A DNA stretch of 64,000 nt, taken from contig JBCCEF010000019.1 in the NCBI GenBank assembly GCA_039030395.1, positions 1-64,000 on the forward strand. The letters are read 5' to 3'. The translations under genes and the position numbers were made by a program. Positions 19,751-27,853 of the stretch are shown one piece after another. The notes below the pieces were generated by a model. That model was given only the letters and a program-made list of their open reading frames with translations, was not told the origin of the DNA and ran no database searches. Source of the DNA: Acidobacteriota bacterium. GTDB lineage: Bacteria; Acidobacteriota; Thermoanaerobaculia; Multivoradales; JBCCEF01. Within the stretch, counting starts at the first letter, position 1; each line of letters begins with the position of its first letter.

Positions 19751-20416
19751 CTAGATCGGTTCGATGCACTCCGGCCCGGCGTGGCGCGGATTGCCGACGG
19801 CGCGGGCTACCCGATAGGGCTCCAGCCGGTCGCCGCCGCGCGGCTTCATCAACTCGGCGAGGGGCTCCGGGTCGGTCATCGCCGGATCGAGCCACAGGCC
19901 GTATTCCTCGCGCTCGAGAATCACCGGCATGCGGTGATGCAGGGCGGCGATCTCCGGCGCCGCGTCGGTGGTGAGGATGGCAAAGGTGTCCACCGGGCCG
20001 TCCTCGCCCGTCCAGCGTTCCCACAGGCCGGCGAAGGCGAAAGGCTGGCGGTCGTCGCGCACGATGCGGTAAGGCTGCTTGACGGAGCCCTCTTTCTTCC
20101 ACTCGTAGTAGCCGTCGGCGGCCACCAGGCAACGTCGCCTCTTGAGGCTATTGCGGAAAGAAGGCTTCTCGGCGGCGGTTTCCGAGCGGGCGTTGATCAT
20201 CCGGCTGCCCATCTTCAAGTCGTCCGCCCAGAAGGGCACCAGACCCCACCGCAGGTCATCGAGTTGCCGCGCTCCCCTGGCTTCCAGCACCCGCACCACC
20301 GGCGCCTGCTGAGTGGGGGCGATGTTGAAGCGGGGAGCGAGTTCGGGAATCGCCGGTAGCTCGAAGAGGTCGGCGAGGGTCTCGCCCGGGGCCGTCTGGG
20401 TATAGCGTCCGCACAT
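19751..20416 (-). CDS. SRAP-domain protein (YedK/HMCES family)
   Basis: DNA-protein crosslink repair factor that covalently traps abasic sites in single-stranded DNA through Cys2. About 221 aa, normal for the family. It begins MCGRYTQT, so Cys2 is exposed after Met removal, which fixes the start at 20416 (GAGGAG just upstream). Other hallmarks: RFNIAPTQQAPVVRV, LRWGLVPFWADD, MINARSETAAEKPSFRN, RCLVAADGYYEWKKEG and the His in LHHRMPVILE. Stands alone on the minus strand. Confidence 0.95.
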   Translation of the reverse strand: MCGRYTQTAPGETLADLFELPAIPELAPRFNIAPTQQAPVVRVLEARGARQLDDLRWGLVPFWADDLKMGSRMINARSETAAEKPSFRNSLKRRRCLVAADGYYEWKKEGSVKQPYRIVRDDRQPFAFAGLWERWTGEDGPVDTFAILTTDAAPEIAALHHRMPVILEREEYGLWLDPAMTDPEPLAELMKPRGGDRLEPYRVARAVGNPRHAGPECIEPI

Positions 20417-20556
20417 CGGAAAAGCTCCTCTCAAGGGGTGTCCGAGACAAAGACACCCGTTTCCGGCCGTGGGCCGTACTTTCGAGTGTAAGGTCTCAGA
20501 ACGCTAAACTCATCTCCGACCCAAACCCTTCGCGCGATCTCCAGAGGATTCTTTCC

Positions 20557-21858
20557 ATGCTGCGATTCTGGCTCCCACTTCTGTCGCTGACCTGCTTCTC
20601 GCTCCTCGCCGCCTGCGCGGCGCCGAGTCCATCCCCTGCGCCGCTGCCGGACCTGGTGGGTGACTGGCGGGCGGTGCTCGCCTCGCCCGGCGGTGAGCTG
20701 CCCTTCACCCTGCGCGTGCGGCAGGAGGGCGACGGCCTGACGGCGGTGGCCGTCAACGGCCGGGAGGAGGCGCCGTTCAGCGCCGTGGCGGTGGACGGCC
20801 GACAGGTGGAGTTCGCGATCGACGTCTACGACGCCGAGATTTCCGCTCAGGTCTCAGAAGACGGTTCGTCGCTGACCGGCCGCTGGCGCAAGACCATTCC
20901 CGACGGCGATTCCACCTTGCCCTTCGCCGCCACCCGCGACGACGTCCGTCGTTTCCTGCCCCTGGCCGAAGCGGGGTTGGCGCCTGGAGCGGCGGAAGCG
21001 CCCGGGGCCGAATCCGTCGCCGGCACCTGGGCCGTCGAGTTTCGTGAGGTTCCGGTGGATCCGGAGTCCGCGGCGGAGCCGGCACGCGCCGAGTTCAACC
21101 AGTCCGGCGACACCGTTCGGGGCACCTTCCTCACCCCCACCGGTGACTACCGCTACCTGGCGGGCACCTACCAGGAAGGCTTGCTCCGCCTATCGACCTT
21201 CGACGGCGCCCACGCCTTCCTGTTCGAGGCCCGGGTGCTGGAGGATGGGACCTTGGCCGGCGAGTTCTGGTCGCGGGATTCCTACCATGCCCGCTGGAGC
21301 GCCGAGCGCAGCGACGACGTCGCCTTGCCGGACGCCTGGTCGCAGGTGGGCTTGACCAATGACGACGGCACCCTTGAATTCACTTTCCCGAATCTCGCCG
21401 GAGATCCGGTATCGCTGTCGGACGAGCGCTTTGTGGGCAAGGTGGTGTTGGTCAACGTATTCGGTACCTGGTGCCCCAACTGCAACGACGAAGCGCCGCT
21501 GTTGGCTCAATGGCATCGGGAGTATCGCCGCCAGGGGTTCGAGGTCGTCGGCCTGGCCTACGAATTCAGCGGTGACCCGGAGCGCGACGGCGAGCAGGTG
21601 CGGCGCTTCGCTGAGCGCTACGGCATCGAATACCCGCTGCTGCTCGCCGGCATCAGCGACAAGGCGGCGGCCGGCGAGACCCTGCCGGATCTGACCGCCG
21701 TTCTCTCCTACCCGACGACGATCTTCATCGGTCGCAACGGCAAAGTCCGCCGCATCCATTCGGGCTTCACCGGCCCCGGAACCGGGGAGCACTTCGACGA
21801 GCTGATCGCCGAGCAGACGGCGCTTATCGAAGAGTTGTTGGCGGAAGAGACTAGTTAG
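20557..21858 (+). CDS. TlpA-like thioredoxin lipoprotein
   Basis: A 433-aa periplasmic lipoprotein. The signal ends in LLAAC (Cys about residue 19). The first 270 residues form two similar beta-rich segments (PDLVGDWRAVLASPGGELPF and SVAGTWAVEFREV...), each with a GxW start, of the kind found before TlpA domains. The thioredoxin domain follows, with VLVNVFGTWCPNCNDEAPLL as active site and YPTTIFIGRNGKVRRIHSGF near the end. Likely a membrane-bound disulfide reductase. Its TAG stop coincides with the left edge of repeat copy 3. Confidence 0.87.
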   Translation: MLRFWLPLLSLTCFSLLAACAAPSPSPAPLPDLVGDWRAVLASPGGELPFTLRVRQEGDGLTAVAVNGREEAPFSAVAVDGRQVEFAIDVYDAEISAQVSEDGSSLTGRWRKTIPDGDSTLPFAATRDDVRRFLPLAEAGLAPGAAEAPGAESVAGTWAVEFREVPVDPESAAEPARAEFNQSGDTVRGTFLTPTGDYRYLAGTYQEGLLRLSTFDGAHAFLFEARVLEDGTLAGEFWSRDSYHARWSAERSDDVALPDAWSQVGLTNDDGTLEFTFPNLAGDPVSLSDERFVGKVVLVNVFGTWCPNCNDEAPLLAQWHREYRRQGFEVVGLAYEFSGDPERDGEQVRRFAERYGIEYPLLLAGISDKAAAGETLPDLTAVLSYPTTIFIGRNGKVRRIHSGFTGPGTGEHFDELIAEQTALIEELLAEETS

Positions 21859-22044
21859 CAGGGTGCGAAGAGATTCCTCAGCACCGTGCTCCGAGCCTGA
21901 AAGGCGAGGCGGCGCCGAAGGCGCCGTGGATGGGGTGAGCCCGAAAACACTGGTGTTTTCGGGTGAGGGGGCGCCTAGCCCCCTGATAAAGCTAGCAGGG
22001 AAGCTTAAATCATAGGCCGAGGGCCTATTTCAGCAACCTGCTAG
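21855..22044. repeat. composite hairpin repeat, copy 3 (forward orientation)
   Basis: Lies between convergent genes. The core reads GGCGCCGAAGGCGCC (hairpin 1), CCCGAAAACAC/GTGTTTTCGGG (hairpin 2, 11 bp), GGGGGCGCCTAGCCCCC (hairpin 3). The terminal hairpin 21992-22044 has CTAGCAGG/CCTGCTAG ends and an inner ATAGGCC/GGCCTAT stem. The left edge contains the TAG of the TlpA-like gene, and the right edge encodes the last codons (Leu-Ala-Gly-Cys-stop) of asd. Confidence 0.8.
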
Positions 22045-23034
22045 CCGCTCGGCGATCTTCACGGCGTTTAGGGCCGCGCCGACGCGCAGGTTGTCGGCGA
22101 CGATCCACAGCGCCAGTCCGTTCGCGACGGTGGGGTCCCGGCGGATGCGGCCGACGCGGGTCCAGTCGCTGCCGGCGGTGTCGAGGGCGGTGGGGTAGGC
22201 GAGGCGCTCGGGGTCGTCCACCACTTCCACGCCCGGCGCCTGCGCCAGGACCTGCCGGGCTGATGGCGGATCGATCGGCTGTTCCGTCTCGATCCACACC
22301 GCCTCGCTGTGGGCGAAAAAGGCCGGCACCCGCACGCAGGTGGCGTGGAGCGGCAGGTCGAAGCCCAGGATCTTGGGCGCTTCCACCCGCATCTTCCATT
22401 CTTCTTTGGTGTCGCCGTCCTCCAGGAAGACATCGATCTGCGGCAGGCAGTTGAAAGCGATGGGGTGCGGCAAGACGTCGCCGGTGGGGGCCTCGCCGGC
22501 GAGGGCCTGGCGTGAGGTCTCGCGCAGTTCGTCGACCGCCGCGGCGCCGGCCCCGGAGACGCTCTGGTAGGTGCTGGCGATCACCCGCTTCAGGCCGAAG
22601 GCGTCGTGCAGCGGCTTCAAGGCCAGGACGAGCTGGATGGTGGAGCAGTTGGGGTTGGCGATGATGCCGCGCGGCGGCCGTTCGGCGAGCACCGCGCCAT
22701 TGACCTCCGGTACCACCAGGGGCACCTCCGCATCCATTCGGAAGGCGCTGGTGTTGTCGACGGAGACGGCGCCGCGGGCAGCGGCTTCGGGCAGGAGTGC
22801 ACGGCTGACCGTGGCGCCGGCCGAGGACAGGACCAGGTCGATGCCATCGAAGGCGCCCGCGGCGGCTTCTTGCACGATCAGTTCCTCCCCGCGGAAGGGG
22901 AGGACGCCGCCGGCACTTCTGGCCGAGGCCAACGCGACCACCTCCCTCGCCGGAAAGTCGCGCTGCTCGAGAATCTCCAAGAGTTTTCGGCCGACCAGGC
23001 CGGTGGCTCCGAGAACGGCGACGCGGTAGGTCAT
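22030..23034 (-). CDS. asd: aspartate-semialdehyde dehydrogenase
   Basis: NADPH-dependent reduction of aspartyl phosphate to aspartate semialdehyde, feeding lysine, diaminopimelate, threonine and methionine synthesis. It has 334 aa. Seen: Rossmann motif YRVAVLGATGLVGRKLLEIL, LVLSSAGATVSR, the catalytic Cys in GIIANPNCSTIQLVLAL, and the late motif VRVPAFFAHSEAVWIE with its His. The start overlaps the hutF stop (ATGA at 23031-23034). Its final four codons and stop lie in repeat copy 3. Confidence 0.95.
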   Translation of the reverse strand: MTYRVAVLGATGLVGRKLLEILEQRDFPAREVVALASARSAGGVLPFRGEELIVQEAAAGAFDGIDLVLSSAGATVSRALLPEAAARGAVSVDNTSAFRMDAEVPLVVPEVNGAVLAERPPRGIIANPNCSTIQLVLALKPLHDAFGLKRVIASTYQSVSGAGAAAVDELRETSRQALAGEAPTGDVLPHPIAFNCLPQIDVFLEDGDTKEEWKMRVEAPKILGFDLPLHATCVRVPAFFAHSEAVWIETEQPIDPPSARQVLAQAPGVEVVDDPERLAYPTALDTAGSDWTRVGRIRRDPTVANGLALWIVADNLRVGAALNAVKIAERLAGC

Positions 23035-24359
23035 CGGTCTTGCTCCAGATGGGTCCAGCGTCCGCCGACGCAGGTCGCGGCGAGCGCTTGATTGTCGCTG
23101 CCGCAGAGGAGGGCGGCGGCAAGGATGTCGGCGTCGGCGCCGGCGAGGGATGGGTGTTCGAGATCCACCAGTGCGAAGTCGGCCCAGCGGCCGGCGGCGA
23201 TCTCGCCGGCGGCCAGGCCGAGGGCCTCGGCGCCGCCGCGGGTGGCCGCCGCCAGGAGATTCGGGGCGATGGCTCCGTCGCCATCGCGCAGGGCGCCGCG
23301 GCGCGCGCCGCGGAGTCGCTGGCCGTACTCCAGCCAGCGGGCTTCTTCGAGCATCGAGATGCGGGCATTGGAGTCCGTTCCCAGGCAGAGGGAGCCGGCG
23401 CTCTCCTCACCGAGCGGCGGCAAGCCGTCGCCGAGGTTGGCTTCGGTCAGCGGGCACACGCAGACGTGGGCGCCGGTGGCGAGAAAGCGCTCCAGGTCGC
23501 CGGGATCGCTGTGGGTGCAGTGGACGGCGGTGAAGCGGGAGTCCAGTTCGAGCTCGCCGAGCAGCAGTTCCATCGGCCTTGCGCCCCAGGCGGCCTCGAC
23601 TTCGGCGATCTCCTGGCGCTGCTCTTCGAGATGCATGTGGAGCACCAGTCCGCGGTGGCGGGCTTGCCGGTGAAGCTCCCGCAGCATCTTCGGTGGAACT
23701 GCCCGCAGGCTGTGGGCCACCACCCCGAGGGTCTGGTCCGGCTGGCCGGCGGTCCACTCCGACAGCTCGTCCATCTGGCGCCAGTACTCGTCGAGACTCG
23801 GTGTGGCGAAACGTTTCTGGCCGCCGGCCAGCGCCTTGCCGACGCCGCCGGCGGCATAGCAGGCTTGGAGCAGGACGATGCGGATTCCCACCTCCGCCGC
23901 GGCCCGCAGGACAGCGCCGTCGAAGCGGAAATCCCTCGCCTCCGCATCCTGGTGATGCAGATAGTGGAACTCGCCGACGGTGGTGATACCGGCGGCCCGC
24001 ATCTCGGCGAAGGCCTGGCGCGAGAGGGCGGCCACGGCGGCTTCGTCGAGCTCATCGACCAGGCCGTACATCGCTTCGCGCCAGGTCCAGAAGCTGCCGG
24101 CGCCGGCCGGGAAAGTCTCCCCCCGGCCGCGCAGTCCGCGCTGGAAGGCATGGGAGTGGGCGTTGACGAAGCCCGGCAGCAACGCCTTGCCGGACAGGCG
24201 CCGCAGCGGTGGGCTGGACCGCCGGTCTTCGGTCTCGCCCTCGGTGACGGCGTTTTCTGCGACGGTGGCGATGCGTCCGGTGTCGTCCACTTCCACGACG
24301 ACGTTCGGCACGAAACGCCGGTTCCGCCAGGTGAGGTCCGCCTGCAGGAACTCGCTCAC
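23031..24359 (-). CDS. hutF: formimidoylglutamate deiminase
   Basis: Amidohydrolase that converts N-formimidoyl-glutamate to N-formyl-glutamate in the five-step histidine degradation route. About 442 aa, as expected. Metal ligands are visible: GFVNAHSHAFQRGLRGRGE (HxH), LVLHMHLEEQRQEIAEVEAA, VHCTHSDPGDLERFL and LGTDSNARISMLEEARWLEY. The HLEEQ and TDSNARI segments are characteristic of HutF within the family. GTG 24359 is chosen for its 4-nt overlap with the upstream gene and the conserved start. Other hut genes are not in the window. Confidence 0.9.
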   Translation of the reverse strand: MSEFLQADLTWRNRRFVPNVVVEVDDTGRIATVAENAVTEGETEDRRSSPPLRRLSGKALLPGFVNAHSHAFQRGLRGRGETFPAGAGSFWTWREAMYGLVDELDEAAVAALSRQAFAEMRAAGITTVGEFHYLHHQDAEARDFRFDGAVLRAAAEVGIRIVLLQACYAAGGVGKALAGGQKRFATPSLDEYWRQMDELSEWTAGQPDQTLGVVAHSLRAVPPKMLRELHRQARHRGLVLHMHLEEQRQEIAEVEAAWGARPMELLLGELELDSRFTAVHCTHSDPGDLERFLATGAHVCVCPLTEANLGDGLPPLGEESAGSLCLGTDSNARISMLEEARWLEYGQRLRGARRGALRDGDGAIAPNLLAAATRGGAEALGLAAGEIAAGRWADFALVDLEHPSLAGADADILAAALLCGSDNQALAATCVGGRWTHLEQDR

Positions 24360-25564
24360 CGGGCGGCCCCTCCGCAGAACCGCCCGATGGTCGCTTCGAG
24401 AATGTCCCGGGCGGTCACCATTTCGGCCCGCGGCATGAACTCGTTCGGACGGTGGGCCACCTCGATCGAGCCCGGGCCGAAGATCACGCAGTCGAGACCG
24501 AGGGACTGCAGCCAGCCGGCGTCGGTGGCGTAGGACACGCTGTGCACCTCGTCGCGGCCGCTCAGCTCGCGCAGGGCGCGGGTGATCGGGGCCTCGTCCG
24601 GTACCCGCATGGGCGGGCTGTCGGAGAGCACCTCGAACCGGTGCCCGGCACCCGATGGGGCGTCGCCCGCCGCGTCGAGAGCGGCCCGGCGCAGGCGGTC
24701 GAGGAGTTGGCCTGAGTCCATGCCCGGCAGGATGCGGGCGCCGACCTCGATCACGCACCGGTCTGGCACCACATTGACGGCGGAGCCGCCCTGGACGGTG
24801 CCGACATTCAGGGCGACGAAGGGAACTTCCGGAAAGCGCTCGGCGCCGGCCGGCCGCTCATCCTCCAGATGGCGCCGTAGGGCTGCCAGCGAATCGATCA
24901 CCCGGCCGCCGGCTTCGATGGCGTTCGCCCCGAGGTGCGGATAGCCGCTGTGGGCGCTCCGCCCTTCGAGGGTGACCCGAGCCTTGAGGTGTCCCTTGTG
25001 CAGGCCGACCACCCGCAGGCTGGTCGGCTCTCCGATGATCGCCGCCCGAGGCAGGGGATCCCATTCGCTCCACGAAGACCGCTGATCTTCCCAGTCGTCC
25101 ACCAGGTGCTTGGCTCCGAGGGTGCCGACCTCTTCGTCGTAGGTGAAGATCAGGACGAGGGGAGCGGATAGTTTTCTGCCATCTGCGGCGCGCAGTCGAT
25201 TGGACGCCAGGGCGAGAAAGCCCTTCATGTCGGCGGAGCCGCGGGCGACCAGCGAGTCGCCCTGCTCCGTCAGGGTGAAGGGGTCGCTCTGCCAGCCGTC
25301 TTCGAGGGCCGGCACCACGTCCATGTGGCCGGAGAGGACCAGGCCGGGGCGTTCGTTTGGATCTCCGATCTCCGGGCCTACGGAGACCAGCAGATTGGCC
25401 TTGCGGCCGTCCGGCGAGCGATTCTTGGCGATCCGCACTCCCGGACGGTCGAGGTAGTCGCACAAAAAGTCCACCAGCGGCAGGTTGCTCTTCGAACTGG
25501 TGGTGTCGAACGCGACGAGCCGTTCAAGGAGCTGGATGTCGCTCAAAGCGGCGGAAAAAGTCAT
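24356..25564 (-). CDS. M20-family deacylase (acetylornithine deacetylase-like)
   Basis: Zinc-dependent amidohydrolase resembling ArgE, about 402 aa. Ligands and catalytic residues: LSGHMDVVPALEDGW (His, Asp), ARGSADMKGFLAL (Asp), IFTYDEEVGTLGAKHL (Glu-Glu), AAIIGEPTSLRVVG, and IEVAHRPNEFM (final His). Several in-frame starts exist (25564, 25576, 25582), none with a strong ribosome site; 25564 is a choice of convenience. It is the first gene of the M20-hutF-asd operon. Beside hutF, an N-formylglutamate or N-acyl amino acid substrate is as plausible as acetylornithine. Confidence 0.87.
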   Translation of the reverse strand: MTFSAALSDIQLLERLVAFDTTSSKSNLPLVDFLCDYLDRPGVRIAKNRSPDGRKANLLVSVGPEIGDPNERPGLVLSGHMDVVPALEDGWQSDPFTLTEQGDSLVARGSADMKGFLALASNRLRAADGRKLSAPLVLIFTYDEEVGTLGAKHLVDDWEDQRSSWSEWDPLPRAAIIGEPTSLRVVGLHKGHLKARVTLEGRSAHSGYPHLGANAIEAGGRVIDSLAALRRHLEDERPAGAERFPEVPFVALNVGTVQGGSAVNVVPDRCVIEVGARILPGMDSGQLLDRLRRAALDAAGDAPSGAGHRFEVLSDSPPMRVPDEAPITRALRELSGRDEVHSVSYATDAGWLQSLGLDCVIFGPGSIEVAHRPNEFMPRAEMVTARDILEATIGRFCGGAAR

Positions 25565-25629
25565 AGCCAGCAACATAGACATTTGCGCCGACCGGCGCAA
25601 GGTTGCTCGGCCGCCGTTAGAATTCGGCC

Positions 25630-26166
25630 ATGTCGATTCGAGATTGGTTTGGACTGAAGGGAAGTTCCAGCGAAGCCGCGTCCACCGCCGAAACGGAAAC
25701 CGTTCGCAAGATCGTGGCGCGGCTCGAAGCGATCGAGCCGGACAAGGCCCGCTTCATCGCCGCCTTCGCCTACAACCTGAGCCGGGTGGCCCATGCCGAT
25801 CTGTCGATCGACGCGGCCGAAACCCGGACGATGGAACGGCTGGTGGTGGAGGTGGGAAAGCTGCCGGAGGAGCAGGCGGTGCTCGCTGTGCAGATCGCCA
25901 AGAGTCAGGCGCGGCTATTCGGTAGTACCGAGAATTTTCTCGTCACCCGGGAATTCAGGGAGTTGTCGAGTGAAGAGGAGCGCCTGCGGCTGCTCGACTG
26001 CCTGTTCGCCGTTTCCGCTGCCGATGGTTCGATCTCCGGCCAGGAGGAGGCGCAGATCACCTCGATCGCCACGGAACTGGGATTCACCCGCCGCCAGATG
26101 GTCGAGGTGCGCTCCCGCTGGAACGACCAGCGGGCCATCCTTCAGCGGCCCCCTGACAGCGCCTAG
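25630..26166 (+). CDS. TerB-family protein
   Basis: A 178-aa helical protein of the TerB/tellurite-resistance-B fold, which in other proteins binds metal or acts in membrane-stress complexes. Seen: FIAAFAYNLSRVAHADLSID with a conserved acidic pair after it, and the repeat-like second half LLDCLFAVSAADGSISGQEE, typical of the family (VAxADGxxxxxE). No other ter genes are nearby. Divergent from the M20 gene, with only 65 bp between starts. Repeat copy 4 follows. Confidence 0.85.
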   Translation: MSIRDWFGLKGSSSEAASTAETETVRKIVARLEAIEPDKARFIAAFAYNLSRVAHADLSIDAAETRTMERLVVEVGKLPEEQAVLAVQIAKSQARLFGSTENFLVTREFRELSSEEERLRLLDCLFAVSAADGSISGQEEAQITSIATELGFTRRQMVEVRSRWNDQRAILQRPPDSA

Positions 26167-26202
26167 AAGGGTGTTGATTTCTACTGACTGCTGACATGCG
26201 AC

Positions 26203-26344
26203 CCAGCCCAGAGGGCTCGGCGGCAGCTTGGCTGCCGAGGACGGGGTGAGCCCGTAGGGCGAGGGGGCGCCCAGCCCCCTAGAAACGAACAACTAGCAGG
26301 CGTGCTGAAATGATCGGCGAAGCCGCTCTTCAGCTCCCTGCTAG
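26203..26344. repeat. composite hairpin repeat, copy 4 (forward orientation)
   Basis: Fills most of the gap between convergent genes. Core: GGCAGCTTGGCTGCC (hairpin 1), GCCCGTAGGGC (short hairpin 2), GGGGGCGCCCAGCCCCC (hairpin 3). Terminal hairpin 26293-26344: CTAGCAGG/CCTGCTAG ends, GCTGAA/TTCAGC, and an inner CGGC/GCCG stem. Its last CTA is the stop codon (TAG on the minus strand) of the CoA-binding protein gene. Confidence 0.8.
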
Positions 26345-26712
26345 GGAAACTGCGACGGACTGAGGCCGATGGCGACGATGGCGCAGGCCTGGCGCACGAG
26401 AATGCCCATCTCCTTCGCTTCCGCCAGCAGCTCCGGCGTCCAGGTGCCGGGATTGAAGTAGACCCCTTCCGGCGACTCCCGCTCGGCGATCGCCGGCAGC
26501 AGCGGCCGCAGGAGATTCGGGGCCAGGTAGAGGGCGATGCGGTCCGTCGGGCGAGCGTCGGCGAGCGATACCGCCGCTTCGACTCCCTCGATCTCGCCGC
26601 CCTTGGGGTTGATCGGCACGACCTCCCAGCCTTCGTGCTGGTAGGCCCGAACGCACTTGTTTCCGAACTTCGAACGGTCCGTCGATGCTCCGACAATGGC
26701 GATGCTCTTCAT
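26341..26712 (-). CDS. CoA-binding protein (YccU-like)
   Basis: A single Rossmann-type CoA-binding domain of 123 aa, related to the N-terminal domain of succinyl-CoA synthetase alpha and to E. coli YccU. Seen: KSIAIVGASTDRSKFGNKCV, WEVVPINPKGGEIEGVEA, RIALYLAPNLLRPLLPAI and GVYFNPGTWTPELLAEAKE. The start at 26712 is the first Met of the conserved domain. Its TAG stop is supplied by the end of repeat copy 4. Physiological role unknown. Confidence 0.9.
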   Translation of the reverse strand: MKSIAIVGASTDRSKFGNKCVRAYQHEGWEVVPINPKGGEIEGVEAAVSLADARPTDRIALYLAPNLLRPLLPAIAERESPEGVYFNPGTWTPELLAEAKEMGILVRQACAIVAIGLSPSQFP

Positions 26713-26798
26713 GGAGCCATGGTCTCCGATGGCCGAGGGATCTGTAAAGGCCCAAAGGCTCCGGGGAAAGGAGCCGGCGTGCTGGCTATACTGGACCG

Positions 26799-27191
26799 AT
26801 GAGTGACTCGACCACCCAGGACCGCGCCGCCGAGCTGCTGCGGAAGCTCCTCGCCGAGCGCAATCTCTCGGCGGATCGCGTCGCCGTGTCGGCCGAGGTG
26901 CCGCTACCCGTCGTTCACGACCTGCTCGCCGGCCGCCAGGTGCTGGATCTGGCTGTTCTGGAGAGGATCCTGCGTTCGCTGGAGATCGAGCCGCAGGCCT
27001 TCTTCGGCCGGCTCTATGCTCCGCCGGATGGGACTGCGCCTTTGCCCTCCGCCGCCGAGCCCGACCTGACGCCATCGGACGAACCCCTGGCGCGGCAAGA
27101 AGTGGAGGCGCTGGTGGCCGACCTGCGGGGCAAGGTGCGGGGCATGGTGCGGCTGTTGGATGCGGAGAAGGTGCGCGACGAGCGGGGTTGA
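26799..27191 (+). CDS. small helix-turn-helix-like protein
   Basis: A 130-aa protein. Residues about 8-65 look like an XRE/Cro-type HTH: AAELLRKLLAERNLSADRVA, then a turn and VHDLLAGRQVLDLAVLERIL, with a following Leu-rich helix (RSLEIEPQAFFGRL). The rest is Pro-rich, then a helical tail (RQEVEALVADLRGKVRGMVR). Assignment as DNA-binding is by pattern only. It is divergent from the CoA-binding gene and ends 10 bp before the convergent carbonic anhydrase gene. Confidence 0.6.
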   Translation: MSDSTTQDRAAELLRKLLAERNLSADRVAVSAEVPLPVVHDLLAGRQVLDLAVLERILRSLEIEPQAFFGRLYAPPDGTAPLPSAAEPDLTPSDEPLARQEVEALVADLRGKVRGMVRLLDAEKVRDERG

Positions 27192-27201
27192 ACGGACTTC
27201 C

Positions 27202-27816
27202 TCAGGCCTCCTCCGGCCGCCCGTCCAAGAACTCCACCCGGCCCGTCGCCAGCGAATACTCCGCCCCCACCACCCGTAGGCCGTCGTCGGCGATCAAGCC
27301 GGCGAGGACTTCGGAGTCCGTGCGTAGGGTATCGGCGGCGGCCCGGACGTTGGCACGGACCGCCCGCGGGAGGCTGCTGTCGGAAAGCGCGATGCCGGCG
27401 ACGGCCGGCCGGATCCTGGAGACGATCGCGCCGAGGTGGGGAGAGCCACCGACGGCGGACGGGTCGTCCAGGGTCGCCAGGGTGGCCTGGACGGCGCCGC
27501 AGCCGGAATGCCCCAGCACCACCACCAGGCGGGCGCCGAGAACGTCGGTGGCGAACTCGACGCTGCCGATGACCTCCGGCGCCGCCACGTTGCCGGCGAC
27601 GCGCACGACGAACAGATCGCCCAACCCCTGATCGAAGACGGTCTCCGGCGGCACCCGCGAGTCGGAGCAGGAGAGGACGACGGCGAAGGGCGCCTGGCCG
27701 GCGACGAGCTGGTCGCGGCGGTCAGGACGGTTGCGGACGGCGGATTCGGGAGCGCCGGCGACGAAACGGCGGTTTCCCTCGCGTAGGCGAATGAGGGCTT
27801 CACGGGCGGCGTTCAT
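27202..27816 (-). CDS. beta-class carbonic anhydrase
   Basis: Reversible hydration of CO2. It has 204 aa, normal for the class. The zinc ligands and Asp-Arg dyad are visible: VVLSCSDSRVPPETVFDQGL (Cys, Asp, Arg) and VVVLGHSGCGAVQATLATL (His, Cys). VVRVAGNVAAPEVIGSVEFA is also diagnostic. No signal peptide, so cytoplasmic. It follows the TPR gene on the same strand 37 bp downstream and may share its transcript. Confidence 0.94.
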   Translation of the reverse strand: MNAAREALIRLREGNRRFVAGAPESAVRNRPDRRDQLVAGQAPFAVVLSCSDSRVPPETVFDQGLGDLFVVRVAGNVAAPEVIGSVEFATDVLGARLVVVLGHSGCGAVQATLATLDDPSAVGGSPHLGAIVSRIRPAVAGIALSDSSLPRAVRANVRAAADTLRTDSEVLAGLIADDGLRVVGAEYSLATGRVEFLDGRPEEA

Positions 27817-27853
27817 CGCCGCAGTGTATCGAGGATCTGGAGGTCGGTGAGAG

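Noticed and set aside
21855-22044. CRISPR-like repeat
   Set aside because: Copies are dispersed singly, differ in length and orientation, and have no spacer array or cas genes.
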